Assembly (NCBI RefSeq): GCF_943734655.1
Contig: NC_071354.1
Location: 46,547,044-46,611,043, forward strand
DNA: 64,000 nucleotides
Source of the DNA: Sabethes cyaneus
Taxonomy: Eukaryota > Arthropoda > Insecta > Diptera > Culicidae
Direction: 5' to 3'
Part shown: piece after piece, positions 1 to 12,138 of the stretch
Layout: each line of letters starts with the position of its first letter
Position numbering within the stretch: position 1 is the first letter of the stretch
Program-made: the position numbers and the translations under genes
Notes under the pieces: model-generated
Seen by the model: the letters and a program-made list of their open reading frames with translations, nothing else
Told to the model about the DNA's origin: nothing
The model's database searches: none

Positions 1-873
1 TTCTTGTCAAAATCTGTAAATAACCGGTTGTTGTGATTCGATTGCGTAAAGTGAACTTCAAAAAGACATCCCTGCCAAAAATAACGATATGAAACGCTTG
101 ATTTGCTTTAGCATTTAATATTTTTTCAAATAAGTAAAAGCAGGCCAATATGCCCCACTTGCGGTGGTGCAATTTGCCCCCCTTGCAAATGTGGCTATAA
201 ACATAGGTAAACAGATCTAAGTTGAAGCCAATTGCCATTATTTAATTCAATTAGTATTGTAGAGCAACCGTGGTGGGAATAATTTATTACCAACGTCCAA
301 ATTCTAGGTAATTCAACTACCCGGTACAAAACGCCACAGCTGCAGTATAATGTGCCCCATGCAGAAAAGAAAAAGTGCACCAGAAGGCCGAAACTAGGTT
401 TATTTTACATAAAATAACGATATTTTGCAAAACAAAGGAAATAGTTTTACTTTCTACAAAATAGAGTTGGACTGTCACTGGTAGAAATACTCAAATTACC
501 GCATTGGGCATATTATACCGCAGGTGGGGCATTTTACCCCGCGCAGACGAGAAACACAACATTTAGGTGCTTTTAATAAATAATTCCTAGCATGTTTATT
601 CCACAATACTAAATGAAATAAACAATTGCAATTGGTTGTCAGCTAAAATACCAACATATACCCGTAGTTGTAACGTCAATTTGGGGAAGTATAACGGAGA
701 TATATCCATTTATTCTTAGGGGGGGCACATTATACACATTTCCCCTACTTCATTGTGAGTTTCGTTGAAAGTCAACCACCGCGAAACTCAAAAACAAAAT
801 GCTCTTTCAAGGTTGCCGGGCACCCCGGTGGCAACTATGACGTTTGCGAACAAAATAAGTGAAGCCAACATCT
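1..873. other. AT-rich repeat-like DNA, no gene
   Basis: I see no coding region here. The stretch is AT-rich and scattered with TGCCCC-containing motifs. An imperfect inverted repeat pairs about 148-181 with about 501-541; both contain ATGCCCCAC, a short variable step and TGCGG, on opposite strands. The word ATAATGTGCCCC at about 347 recurs as its complement at about 722. This suggests a decayed inverted-repeat transposon, but I cannot define its ends or a target-site duplication. Confidence 0.3.
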
Positions 874-1319
874 GCTGGATCTAGGGTTGCCAAGTGGCCG
901 GTTTTTGGCTGGCCCGACCGGTTTTTCACTTACAAAGCCGGTGGCCGGTCAATCCGGCAAAAAGGCCGGTTTTCCAACGTATGAAGCCGGATTTGTACTT
1001 TTTGCCTGATTTGTTAAATTTTCTGATAAATTTATTAATAATCCTGAGCAGCGGATCATTGAAGATAGTTAGTTTTGCAGTGACAATATCTTGCTTCTGA
1101 CGGTAATGTACAATAAATTGTCTAGTAGCGCCAGAAGCAAGTAGTTGTCTCTCTAAAATTAGCTTTCTTCAATAATCCATTGATCCATTCAATGTTCGTT
1201 GTGGTTGATCTCCACAACATTGCTCATCCAGCAAACTGCACCCCCCCCCGCACTTTTTTTAAGGCAGGACTGACAGGCCGGTTTTTGTAATTTTCAGACT
1301 TGGTAACCCTAGCTGGATC
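874..1319. mobile_element. hAT-like MITE, 430 bp, with perfect 8-bp TSD
   Basis: The element runs from 882 to 1311. Its ends are inverted: TAGGGTTGCCAAGT on the left and the complement of TAGGGTTACCAAGT on the right. Both subterminal regions contain GGCCGGTTTTT. It is flanked by the direct repeat GCTGGATC (874-881 and 1312-1319), an exact 8-bp target-site duplication. An 8-bp TSD and a TAGGGTTGCCA end are usual for hAT-superfamily elements. The interior is rich in GCCGG words and has no credible transposase frame, so it is a non-autonomous copy. Confidence 0.85.
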
Positions 1320-1814
1320 ACTGGATCACTTGTATGCAAGTGTGCATGCTAAAGTACGAATCACACGGTATTTCTGCAGCACCAGCAGTAATTTTCGTTG
1401 GGTTATCATCTATCTCATCTAAAAAATGATGTTTTCTCTTAATTGAATGTAAATTATATTATATTATAAACTGTTTTTCGAAAAATCTTCGCTTCCATAT
1501 CACATCATTGACACATATGTCATTAAGTTTCGTAGGCTTGGTCACGTCAGCTGCATCACTTCCACTGTTGTGTGAATGCTGCTTAATAAAAGCAAAACGC
1601 ATGTAGCGCCACCTCAAAATGTGGCGGTTTCAGGAAGCATGGTAGATGCCCGAGGGTTGTTGCCGGGTCAATTTTAATATTATATAATTCCTATATAGGA
1701 AGAAATTGTACAGAAATCATAAAGTTTTAGTTACTTTTGGTGACACAGTTATGTGAACAACATGTTAGTTTACAACATTCTGGCAACAGTTCTAGCGAGG
1801 TGTTTGCTTCAAGC
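1320..1814. other. No gene recognised
   Basis: AT-rich sequence with a short hairpin near 1600-1625 (GCGCCAC and GTGGCG arms). I see no credible reading frame, RNA gene or element boundary. Confidence 0.3.
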
Positions 1815-2546
1815 GCGGTGTATAGAGATGCCAATGTTCCTGATTTTTCAGGATTATCTAAATTTTTTGGCGTATATCCTGATATCCTGACAAGTCGCTC
1901 TTTTATCCTGATGTTGGAAAAATACCATGATTTTTTCTGATTTTTATACATTTGAACTAAAAACCTGTAGAAACTTAACCCTCATTTCTCTACTCTCCAG
2001 CGTTATGCTCAAGAGGAGTTTATCTCTATTTTTCTATAACTCTTTACTTTGTGGTCACTTTTGTTTAGCTGCCGAAATCGAACGCTGCGAAGATGATACT
2101 AGAAACATAAATGCCGTCTTAACCCACAATTACTCGCAATGTGGAACGTTAACTTTAACGGAACTCTGGCAATAAAGAAAATCACTGTTTTCAGCCAGGT
2201 TTATCTGCAAACCGAGATCTTTCAATTGATACACAAGGTTTCATAAGTTTTTCGCCATGTGGTGTTAGTATTCGAGTGAATTTCGTTCTGTTTTACCTTG
2301 CCTATGAATCGACGTTGGCGCGATTAGCGAAAGGTTAAGGACGTACGTTTTCATTCCAAATTTCGTGTAATTGTGACTGTGGTAAATAGTCAATGCATAA
2401 GCAGCAATGTGAGAGAATTATTAGTATGAAAATTTGTACATATTGCTTTCCTAAAAAAATTGAAACAAAAATCCCGAATTATCCTGATTCTTATTTCCTT
2501 TGCATCCTGAGTTCTTAGAAAAAATGTTGGCATCTCTGGCGGGGTA
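1815..2546. mobile_element. hAT-like non-autonomous element, 716 bp, 8-bp TSD
   Basis: The element runs from 1823 to 2538. The terminal inverted repeats are TAGAGATGCCA (left) and CAGAGATGCCA (right, read on the minus strand), and both subterminal regions contain TCAGGAT words. The flanking 8 bp are GCGGTGTA (1815-1822) and GCGGGGTA (2539-2546), a TSD with one mismatch. TIR length, TSD size and the GATGCCA end place it with hAT-like elements and with two further elements in this window (36413-36637 and 55470-57463). It contains no transposase-like frame. Confidence 0.8.
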
Positions 2547-2787
2547 TGCTTTAGACCGCGTTTAATTTTGAGCAAAGCTCTCAATATGGTTGTCATGAAA
2601 CATCTGTATCAATAATAAACAACTGCGATATCCTCTGGTTGTCCTAACTTTCATGCAATAGTGACAAACTTTCATCAATCATTGTCCCAACATTTTGAAG
2701 TAGGGACTATATCATTGTCTGTTGTGTTTGCGCTCAACTGTATCGTATGCTGCCCTGAAATTCACGAAAATATGATGCGTGGGCACG

Positions 2788-3533
2788 TTATACTCCCGAC
2801 GTTTCTGAAGGATTTGTCAGCGATAAGAAATTAGAAGCACGGGCCCGCATAAAACCCGCTTGATATTGCCCTACGAGTTTTCTTGCCATTGGGGATATGG
2901 CGTTGACGTAAAGCCGCGCTGATGACAGCAATCTAGCCGATCGCCCTTTTTGTAGATGTGACAAACCGCACCTTCTATCCACTGCTCCAGTAATTTCTCC
3001 TCCTCCCAAATCCTTAAAATTATCCAGTGAAGTGCCGTTGCAAGCGGTTCTTGGACGTTTTTGTAGAGTTCTGCCGGGAGTTGGTCCTTACCGATTTCTT
3101 GCCGGATCTCTTCGAGATCGGGAGCCGGCTCGCTGTTCTCGTTCATAGGCACTCCTAGGTTAACTTCCGTTGCGTCTCCTTCTTCCTCCTCAGGATCGTG
3201 GCCAACTTATTCCGCGCTCGTCGATACTTGATCAAATTCTCCCGCGTGGCAATGCATGGATAGTTTTTCTAAGTTTTTTTTACTCTCCATCGCTTGTTGG
3301 CAATCTGACGCGTTAAATCAATCATTTCGTGCGCTCGAGGTTCTCTCATCTAGCACCGCGGGTGCGGCCTCATTGACAGCCGAGCGTCTGCAGCGGCGCA
3401 TAGAATGCTTCCTACTCATCGTCGGGGCTACTTCAGTGGACAATGTACGTTTATGATGGTGTAGTTGAAGAAACGTGCGCATCTTCTCGTTGATCGCTTT
3501 CCAGTCCAGCACTCGATCCGGCATTCTGCCCAT
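2788..3533 (-). pseudogene. LINE reverse-transcriptase N-terminal fragment, frameshifted
   Basis: On the minus strand, several short frames together read like the linker and start of the RT domain of an RTE-type LINE. From 3533 downward there is a basic linker segment (RRARNKLATILRRKK). Then come an acidic step and the RT landmark sequences KDQLPAELYKN, a tryptophan-rich ILRIWEEE stretch, CHIYKKGDR and, in another frame, GQYQAGFMRARAS. These match the order of RT blocks 0 to 2a in RTE-like elements as I know the family. At least two frameshifts are needed, and the catalytic FADD block is absent. It is a dead 5'- and 3'-truncated copy. Clade assignment is by motif order only. Confidence 0.7.
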
Positions 3534-3539
3534 CCCTAC

Positions 3540-5985
3540 GCAGCCAGTTCTCAGCTCGTTGTTGGTAGCTCTACCACTCTGGTAAAATTGGAATTTACAG
3601 CCACGGATCTACCACACCGATCACCGATGTTTAGCCATTTGATCATTTGAGAGAATTCCGTCGGTGAAAGCGAAGTAAGATGGATCGTTTATTTGCTGTA
3701 GCAATCATGGATGCTGTACCCTGTACGTGAATTAATTAGAAACTGTATTTGCGGAATTTGAGACCATGTCATATCAGCAGTCGAGTGAAATAGTTTGAAG
3801 TAACCTGGTCATTCGTTATTCATACGTTGAGGTGACTGGGAATTCGGTATAATGGAGGTGCTAAACGAACTGTGAGGGTGGTGTTAAAAATTAAATCAGA
3901 TGTGCTAGAGAATTGTTTCGGGCAAATTAATATATTGTGTCTGGGCCATTACTCGTCCGCTTGCTCTGACACTTTACAGATGCTGTTTGAACCGTCTCTA
4001 ACCTAACCTATAAATGTACAGTTTGGTAGTTGCATTCAAATAAACTTTCGTGATATGATTGAATCACGTGGGAATTAAAATACGGCAAGCAGTTTCGTTG
4101 AAATCGAGTATGAATTTGAATCTTTCAAATGTAATAGAGTTCAACAGGCATGTGTGGCATGATTATTACTTCAACATAGTTTATAATTTACAGGTCCTAT
4201 CTACAATTGAAAACGTAGGGCACGTGACTCACAAAATTCGTCGAGAAAATCTGCACACGCATCACATTGAGTACATAAATTCTAGATTTTATGGCTCCAC
4301 TCAGCTTTTCGTCGCGTGCTTCAACTGCTTGAACATCCCGAAATCACGACAATTTCAATCGTGACTCATTCCGTTCGACCAAATGCATCGCTTATAAAAA
4401 AAAGAATATGCTGAATCACTAGGCCGCCTGCTGCAGCGAATCAACTTCCGCCGACCACGGAAACGTGGTCCACAAGAAATAAAAAATAACATACGAGCAG
4501 CATACGTATGCTAATCGGCGACGGTGAATCTCGGGCTCTCCGTATTCGAGCAAAACAAACATTGCATTTTTTCACGAACCACACACTCCTCTACCGGGTG
4601 GCTGCAGTGTTTCCCGCCATCATCACCATATCGGTTAAGTTGTGACACGTGCGTTGTTGGCAGGATCGCTGCTGGAATCAACATTAGGCAAGTGATAGCC
4701 GAACTCGCAGGATCAACATCTATCTCGTTAGCTGTCTGTGGGAGCGATTACCAGCCGGGACCGGGATTGCGGTGCGACGTTGTTTGTTTACCATTATACC
4801 GACCAACCGACCGCCGTCGTCGTCGTCGTCGGGCTGAAACTTTGATTAACGGATGCGATAAATTGGATTTCCCAGGAAAATGAATGAGAAAAGCGTGGAT
4901 TCGGAACGATTATTGTGGGAATGGAAAACGGAAAGATTTCCTCCTTCGATACATGCTGATTACAAGCGGGCCGCTCGGTAATAGATTCATCTATTTGCGT
5001 AGTAATATTTCAGTGGAAATTCGACTTAACTTCGAGTTGAAGCAACCGGAGGAAATAAAACATCATTACATGCTACAGATAGAAAAAGGCGAAGGTAAGA
5101 GTCATGTAATCGATTTATCCACTGCCGCACATCTGGCACGTACAGTGATCCTTTGTTCCATATCTGGTAAACCAAATCAACAGCATGACGATCGAAAACA
5201 AGCGCGATAACATTGGATTGCCTCCACAATAGTGAACGGGGAGGGGTGCATACGTTGTTCTCTGCAGGATGTTCATCTACTTCGCAGCTTCCACCCTTTC
5301 TTTGTTCCATCACCGGGCGAAATGGTGCGTGAGTGAGGAAATGGTTTTTCTTCTCGTAGCACCAACCGACAGAAATAATGTTGTCTATCAATCTCGCTAT
5401 GCCTATTGTAGCTTGACTTCCTCGCCACTTTGACGGTATCATCCAGTGGGAAAAGTGGCGAGCGCGGCAGGAACCGGCCTATCATCGCCAATGGATTGAC
5501 GCATGAACACAATCTTCAGCCGAGTGTGTCTTTCCAATCCGTTAGTTGCCGTTGCCGGAGAATGGCGAGGATGTTACTCTGTTCCCGAGGTGGTATGTGT
5601 GCAAATCGGTGCCATATCTTCGGGCTAGGTTATGGTTCCGACGAGACGAAAAGCGGATTTTCTGCACGAAATCTTGTTGATACACGGATGTAAATTCTGA
5701 GCCATTGACTCGGAAGATGGCGGGGAGAAAGTCGTGTGTGGAATAAGACAGGATTGTCACATTCGCCAGCGGCAGAATTGCATATGTTAAATGTGGGATT
5801 TTGTTTGAAATTCTTGAGAAATCTAGTCGTTCTCTGCTTAGCTTAAATTCTAGAATTTGAGTGATGGTTTGAAGATGGAAACCACTTGACTTAAAAAATC
5901 CTTTTGTTATACTATGTTACTTGTTATTCAGATAGCAATCTACGTTTTCTGAACATAATTCAGTTATTTGAAATCACAGTTTAAA
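3540..5985. other. Gene-free island, possible host intergenic DNA
   Basis: No frame here resembles a known protein. The longest open stretches have no domain motifs and overlap one another on both strands. A (CGT)n run of about six units lies at 4814-4830. The part from 4500 to 5750 is more GC-rich than the flanks and lacks recognisable repeats, so it could be host intergenic or intronic sequence. I cannot assign a function. Confidence 0.35.
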
Positions 5986-5989
5986 TATG

Positions 5990-6370
5990 ACGTAAAATAG
6001 GAATTAAATTAGACATGAAATTGGGTTTAAAATCGAACATGCAAGTAAACTTGAAACTGAACATGACATTGGACATTAAATTAGCTTTGATTTTGGACAT
6101 GGACACGAAATTAGACGCGAAGTTTTACTTGAAATCAGGATTGACATATTTCGTCTTCCACTCTCACATGTTTTACCTCTTTTCTGTTTTTTTTCTCTTT
6201 CCCATTCCCATTTTTCTACTTTTTGTACCGTCTTTTGTTTCTTGTGAGTTTTTCTTAGTTTTTGCTCTCAATTTTCTTCTTCTTTCTTCCATTTTTGCTC
6301 TGTTTCTCACGTACATCTTTTTCTCTGTCTCGTGTTTTCTGTTCCATTGCACAGTGCTCCAGAAACGAAA
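5990..6370. repeat. Degenerate short tandem repeat plus pyrimidine tract
   Basis: From about 5990 to 6145 the sequence repeats a loose 12-bp unit close to AAATTAGACATG. It is followed to about 6370 by a strongly T/C-rich tract. The open frame across it (6015-6410) is hydrophobic low-complexity translation of this simple sequence, not a membrane protein. Confidence 0.55.
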
Positions 6371-7644
6371 ACTAAGTAGAAATTTACTTTTACGGCTAAG
6401 CGATTCATAATAGCTCTCTGCAAAGTTCTGCAAATTTCTTCAACTCTAAAAGACAATTAATGTGAATTCAACGACTAAATTTCAGTTTGGCTTGTAAACA
6501 CCTAACACATAATAACTTTTTATTGAAAAGAGATAGAAGGATAATTTCTTAGACAAAGTTATAGCTAAAGATTATATGCGTAACTTCGTCAAAGACATAA
6601 TAGGCGTATTTTTTATAGTTTCTATCTCACAGGGTGTTTTATATGAAGACCTCTCAAAAATCACTTTTTCCCTAATTACGTCAAATTTAATAGTTTTATT
6701 GAATCATAATGTTTTACAAAGTTGTTTCTCTTATCGAAAGACATATTCTAATATTCTAACGAGTTCTAATGTTTTTCCTGTGTTTTTAGTCTTTTTCAGA
6801 ATAGTATATCTCAAAAAGGGGCAAACGGAAAACATTCCGGCCGTTTTTATTTCAAATATATGTGAAAATAAAAAACTGATTTTTCTCTAACTCGAGTAAT
6901 TTCCTGTTTAATTATTCCATGCTTGGCCATTTTCTATTATGTAGCATTTTCTAATATCTTCTTGAAGACGATTAGAGCCAAGCCAATAGTACAAACGAAA
7001 TTTGTCGTACAATGACATAATTTCTTCTGATTAATTTTAAAATTTTCTTCGAATTTTAGATATAACATCAGTTTTCTATCTGCATCAACTGTTTTGGAAA
7101 AATATAAATCATTCAATTTTCATTACTTTGCAAATGTTCTCCTGACCAGATGAACTACTTATATCAGAATATCGTTGATTTGGAAACACAAATAGTACTA
7201 ATTTATTTAAGAGAGTCAAAAAATGTTTTGTTTTTGAATTATTTTGTTGTTGTTAGCAATCTTTCTAATTGGCAATTCGGTTGAATTTCCTGGCGTGAGA
7301 TTCCCTGAATTTACGCATGCATTTATTTCGCGTTTCTTGTACCTATTCGCTTAATAATTCTATGGGCAGTGTTGTAGCCTTAATAATATCTGCGGTTAGT
7401 GTAGCCAAAAAGCGTTCCAGAATTTAACAGTTCAGTCCTATAATACAAACGGATTTCCACTCGTTAAAAAATTTCCGAGCAGTATTCCCGTCATTAGAAT
7501 CCTCCAAGCAGGGGTTCGCTAATTTGAATCTCTCAAATAAATTAGTATCCACTGTTTGCAAAGCAAAGCCATGCGTATAAACGTCTTTCAGAACTTGACC
7601 CTTTTTTATCGACAGACTTCGCAGCCGGTAAATGCCCTCCCGTA

Positions 7645-7764
7645 CCCTATTTCAGCGGTTCCCAACCTTTTTCGGTTCGCGAATCCCCTGGCGGATTTCC
7701 CTATACTATTCTGCAGCGAACTAAAGTTTTGGCGAACCCCCATTTGGGAAACGCTGCCCTATAT
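7645..7764. mobile_element. 104-bp hAT-like MITE with 8-bp TSD
   Basis: The element runs from 7653 to 7756 and begins CAGCGGTTCCCAACC; its other end read on the minus strand is CAGCGTTTCCCAAATG. Both arms also carry GGTTCGC. The flanks are CCCTATTT (7645-7652) and CCCTATAT (7757-7764), an 8-bp TSD with one mismatch. The ends resemble hAT termini. It sits in the loop of the larger foldback. Confidence 0.75.
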
Positions 7765-8112
7765 GGTTTATAGCTATTAATGTTTCAAAATCATCTCATA
7801 ATTCTGGCTGTTTGTAACATTTATGTAATCTGATAAGAGTGAAATGTAGCTAAGAAAATTCTTGATCGTTTGCTGTTATTACAGTAGTCCCCCGAATAAC
7901 GCGGTTTCGAATAAGAACGTTTCCAATAAGGACGGTCTCGAGTGATTCCATTAACGCGGTCGAACGTCCTTATTGGAGTCTACGTAGCATATGGGAATTG
8001 ACTTAATTGGTTCCAACATAGAATAACCTGACCGTATAGAAGATTGGTGTCTTCGACAGAGTTGTTCAGTACATCAACGGGTTTTCATTGGATTATATTA
8101 TTGCGAAATTGT

Positions 8113-9230
8113 CACACTACGTGGCGCTAGCGTATATGTAATACTCTTCTGCAGGCTATATCTTGCGCTGCTGGCTATCTAGAAAGTTGCGGTCTTCGGG
8201 AAAGTTGTTCAAATGACTTCCACCTTCAAGATGGCATGGGAAATAGCGCAGAACTGCCGCACTACGTGGCGCTAGTGTATATGTGATATGCTTAGACAGG
8301 CTGTATCTTGCGCTGCTAACTATTTAAATAGTTGCGGTCTTCGGGAAGGTTACTCAAATGACAGACACCTTCAAGGTGGTATGGTAAATAGCGCAAAACT
8401 CACGCACTGCGTGGCGCTAGTGTATATGTAATACTCTTATACAAGCTATATCTTGCGCTGCTGACTATCTAGAAAGTTGCGGTCTTTGGGAAGATTCAAG
8501 ATTCAAGATTCAAGATGGTCAAGGTCAAGATTCAAGATTCAAGATTCAAGACGGTCAAGGTCAAGATTCAAGATTCAAGATGGTATGGAAAATCGCGCAG
8601 AACTGACTCACTACGTGGCGCTAGCGTATATGCAATACTCTTATACAAGCTATATCTTGCGCTGCTGACTATCCAGAAAGTTGCGGTCTTCGGGAAAGTT
8701 GTTCAAATGACTCCCACCTTCAAGATGGCATGGGAAATAGCGCAGAACTGCCGCACTACGTGGCGCTAGTGTATATGCAATACTCTTATACAAGCTATAT
8801 CTTGCGCTGCTGACTATCCAGAAAGTTGCGGTCTTCGGGAAAGTTGTTCAAATGACTTCCACCTTCAAGATGGCATGGGAAATAGCGCAGAACTGACGCA
8901 CTACGTGGCATGGTAGACTAGAGCCGTCCGTTGAGTCAATTCCGCATTATTTTCCATACCATTTTGAAGGTGGCAGTCATTTGAGTAACCTTCCCGAAGA
9001 CCACAACTTTCTAGATAGTCAGCAGCGCAAGATACAGCCTGTCTAAGCATATTACATATACGCTAGCGCCACGTAGTGAGTCAGTTCTGCGATATTTCTC
9101 ATGCCATCTTGAAGGTGGTAGTGATTTAAGCAACCTTCCCGAAGACCGCAACTTTTTAGATAGTTAGCAGCGCAAGATACAGCCAATACAATAATATTAC
9201 ATATACGCTAGCGCCACGCAGTGAGGTAAT
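8113..9230. repeat. 145-bp units: five direct, a partial one, then two inverted
   Basis: The marker CTACGTGGCGCTAGYGTATATG occurs, with small changes, at about 8113, 8260, 8404, 8609 and 8755. A truncated unit starts near 8899. The complement (ATATACGCTAGCGCCACG) occurs at about 9050 and 9190. Spacing is 144-147 bp except one interval of 205 bp, which holds an extra heptamer expansion (8494-8583). Orientation switches near 8920-8940. Each unit also carries GTTGCGGTCTTCGGGAA and CTTCAAGATGGCATGG. Confidence 0.8.
8494..8583. repeat. Short AAGATTC heptamer expansion
   Basis: Runs of the heptamer AAGATTC, interrupted by AAGATGGTCAAGGTC and AAGACGGTCAAGGTC, account for the one over-long 145-bp unit. 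It looks like local replication slippage starting from the CTTCAAGATGG part of the unit. Confidence 0.75.
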
Positions 9231-10604
9231 TCCGAAATACTACGATCCAACGAAAAGCCCTCGATCTGCTGAACAACTTTGTCGAAGATAGCAACGTTCT
9301 ATACGGTCAAGATCACGAGTTATTCCATGTTGGAACCAATTAAGTCAATTCCCATGTACTATGTAGACTCCATTAACACGGTTTCGATTAACGCGGTCCC
9401 TATTAGCGTCCTTATTGGGGGGAATACTGTAACTCATTTTTTTTAAATTTTTCGACTTGGTCCTGTCTGATTTAACGCCGACCATTTTACGTGACAATCA
9501 GAATAAACTATATCATTGTACGACAAATTTCTTTTGCACTATTGACTTGGCTCTAATTGTCTTCAAGAAGATATTAGAAAATGCTACATAGTAGAAAATG
9601 GCCAAACATGGAATAATTAAACTAAAATTACTCGAGTTAGAGAAAAAACCTTTTTTTTTACATATGATTAAAATGAAATTTCAAGCTTTCAGAAACGGTC
9701 AAGCTTGATTTTTGCCGCTTGCACCATTTTGAGCTATTCTATTCTGAAAAAGACCAAAAAAACACAGGAAAAATTTTAGAACTCGTTATACGTATGAGTT
9801 TTCAACATACAATGTTCTACAAAAATATGATTTTTGGTAAGAGAAACAACTTTGTAGAACATTATTATGCAATAAAACCTTTAAATTTGAAGTAATGATC
9901 GAAAAAGTGATTTTTGAGAGGTCTTCATATAAAACGCCTTGTAAGATAGAAACTATAAAAAATACGCCTACCATGCCTTTAGCAAAGTTACTCATATATT
10001 CATTAGCTATAACTTTGTCGAAGAAATTATCCTTCTATCTCTTTTCAATAAAAAGTTATTATTCGTTATGTGTTTATAAGCCAAGCTGGAACTTGAATTC
10101 ACATTAATTGTCTTTTGGAATTGAAGAAATTTGCTGAACATTGTAGGGAGCTATTTTGAACCACAAAAAACTTTCCAAATAATTTTCGCTGCTGGGCCGC
10201 TGGACCGCTGATGCTGTTTCATTTTCCGTCATTTCACGTTTTATTTTTTACTAGCTGACCCGACAAACTTCGTATTGCCACAAATTAACCTGTGTTGTAC
10301 ATAAATCATGAATCTCGGATGATCTTTGTCACAATCTCGAGTTTTGCAAGCCCATTTTGCAAGATCCAACGGCGGGTCACCGGCAACACTCGCGACCGTC
10401 TCGTCCTGAATGATCTAGTGTTACTATAGATAGTTTTTGTGGTCTTGTATTGACTAATGTTTTATGGAAGAGTCTCGAATTTCTCGAGTTCGATTAGTTT
10501 TTGAGTTTCGCAAAAATTTCTGTATAATTTGTATGAGAGTCCATATCCCCCTACCACAGGGGTGAGTGGTCTCTAACTATCGTAAAATAAATTCAAGACT
10601 CCAA

Positions 10605-12125
10605 AATCTCCCACATGCCAAATTTGGTTCCATTTGCTTGATTAGTTCTCAAGATATAAGGAAATTTGAATTTCAGTTGTATGGGAGCTCCCCTCTTAAA
10701 CGGGGAAGGGGTCGTAATTCACCATAGAAAAAATTTCTGCCATCTAAAACTCCCACAGGCCAAATTTGGTTCCATTTGATTGATTAGTTCTCGAGATAAG
10801 AGGAAATTTGCATTTCATTTGTATGGAAGCCCACCCTCTTAAAGGGGAGATGGGCCATAACTCGCTTTCTAAAGAAGAGAGGGGTCTCAATTCACCATAG
10901 AAAAAAATCTTGCGTCCAAAACCATTTATATGTCAAATTTGGTTCCATTTGCTTGATTAGTTCTCGAGTTATGAGGAAATTTGATTTTCATTTGTATAGG
11001 AGCCCCCCCCTCCTCTTAAAGTGGGGAAATCCATAGAAAATATACCATAGAAAATATTCTTGCCTACAAAAACACCCACATGATAAATTTGGTTCCATTT
11101 GCTTGATTAGTTCTAGAGTTGTGAGGAAATTTGTATTTCGTTTGTATGAGAGCCCCCCCTCTTAAAAAGGTAAGGGGTCCTAATTCAGCATAGAAAAAAT
11201 GGTTGCCTCCAAAAACACCCACATGCCAAATATGGTTCCATTTGTTTGATTAGTTCTCGAATTATGAGGAAATTTGTATTTTATTTGTGTAGAAGCACCC
11301 CCTCTTAAAGTTGGGAGGGGTCCTAATTCACCATAGAAAATATGTTTGCCTCTAGAAACCTCCACATGCCAAATTTAGTTCTATTTGCTTGATTAGTTCT
11401 CGAGTTATGAGGAAATTTGAATTTCATTTGTATAGGAGCCCCCCCTGTCAATTCATCATAAAAAAAAATTTTGTCTCCAAAAACACCCACGTGCCAAATT
11501 TGGTTCCATTTGCTTGATTAGTTCTCGAGTTATGAGGAAATTTGCATTTCATTCGTATAGGAGCCCCCCTTCCTAAAGTGGGGAGTGATCCCAATTCATC
11601 ATAGAAAAAAATTTTGTGTCCAAAAACACCCACAGGCCAAATTTGGTTCCATTTGCTTAATTACTTCTCGAGTTATGAGGAAAATTGTGTTTCTTTGGTA
11701 CAGGAGCCCCCCCTCTTAAAGTGGGGAGGGGTCCTAATTTACTATAGAAAATATTCTTGCCCTCGAAAACCTTCACATGCCAAATTTGGTTCCATTTGCT
11801 TGATTAATTCTCGAGTTATGAGGAAATTTGTATGGAAGCCCCCCCTTTTAAAGAGGAGAGGAGTTATAATTCCCCTTATAAAGAGGGGAGGGGTCTCAAT
11901 TTACCATAGAATAAATTCTTGTCACCGAAAACACCCACATGCCAAATTTTGTTCTATTTGCTTGATTAGTTGTCGAGTTATGCAGAAATTTGTGTTTCAT
12001 TTGTATGGGAGCCCCCCCTTCTTAGTAGGGGGAGGGGTTTCTAACCATCACTAAAACCTTTCCTGGCCCCAAAAAACCTCTACATGCATATTTTCATGCT
12101 GATTGGTTCAGTAGTTTTCGATTCT
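10605..12125 (+). repeat. Tandem array of 11 units, about 143 bp each
   Basis: The marker CCAAATTTGGTTCCATTTGC recurs near 10617, 10758, 10930, 11080, 11223, 11366, 11492, 11635, 11778 and 11940, with a divergent last unit near 12083. Most spacings are 141-150 bp; outliers are 126, 162 and 172. Each unit also contains a GAGTTATGAGGAAATTTG segment, a run of C (GCCCCCCCT) and GGGGAGGGGTC, then CACCATAGAAAA. Confidence 0.85.
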
Positions 12126-12138
12126 ATAAGGAACATAC

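Larger units (their letters stand above)
7882..9429. mobile_element. Pogo/Tigger-like non-autonomous element, long TIRs, TA TSD
   Basis: The ends are CAGTAGTCCCCCGAATAA on the left and, on the minus strand, CAGTATTCCCCCCAATAA. Both are immediately flanked by TA (7880-7881 and 9430-9431). The inverted ends stay related for more than 200 bp inward, through the segment GGGAATTGACTTAATTGG and past GACCGTATAGAA. A CAGT start, CCCCCGAATAACGCGG-like ends and a TA duplication are typical of the pogo branch of Tc1/mariner. No transposase is present. The interior is an array of about 145-bp units (8113-9230), annotated separately. Confidence 0.75.
6408..10155. mobile_element. Foldback element with arms of about 0.63-0.66 kb, containing nested elements
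   Basis: The left arm (about 6408-7040) and right arm (about 9495-10155) are inverted copies of each other at high identity, by eye about 90%. The outer ends share AATAGCTC, then GCAAATTTCTTCAA. Both arms contain related translated strings (GVLYEDLSKITFS on + in the left arm, on - in the right). That is repeat identity, not coding evidence. The loop of about 2.45 kb holds a 104-bp hAT-like MITE and a 1.55-kb pogo-like element, so the outer element is older than both. No transposase frame is visible. I could not resolve a target-site duplication. Confidence 0.8.

Noticed and set aside
4524..5442. Frames of 119, 108 and 138 codons as possible host genes
   Set aside because: They overlap on opposite strands, contain a CGT repeat or no motif, and resemble no family I know.
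9786..10107. Conserved small peptide (GVLYEDLSKITFS) present twice, at 6576-6890 and 9786-9995
   Set aside because: The two copies are arms of one inverted repeat, so the similarity is DNA repeat identity and not selection on a protein.
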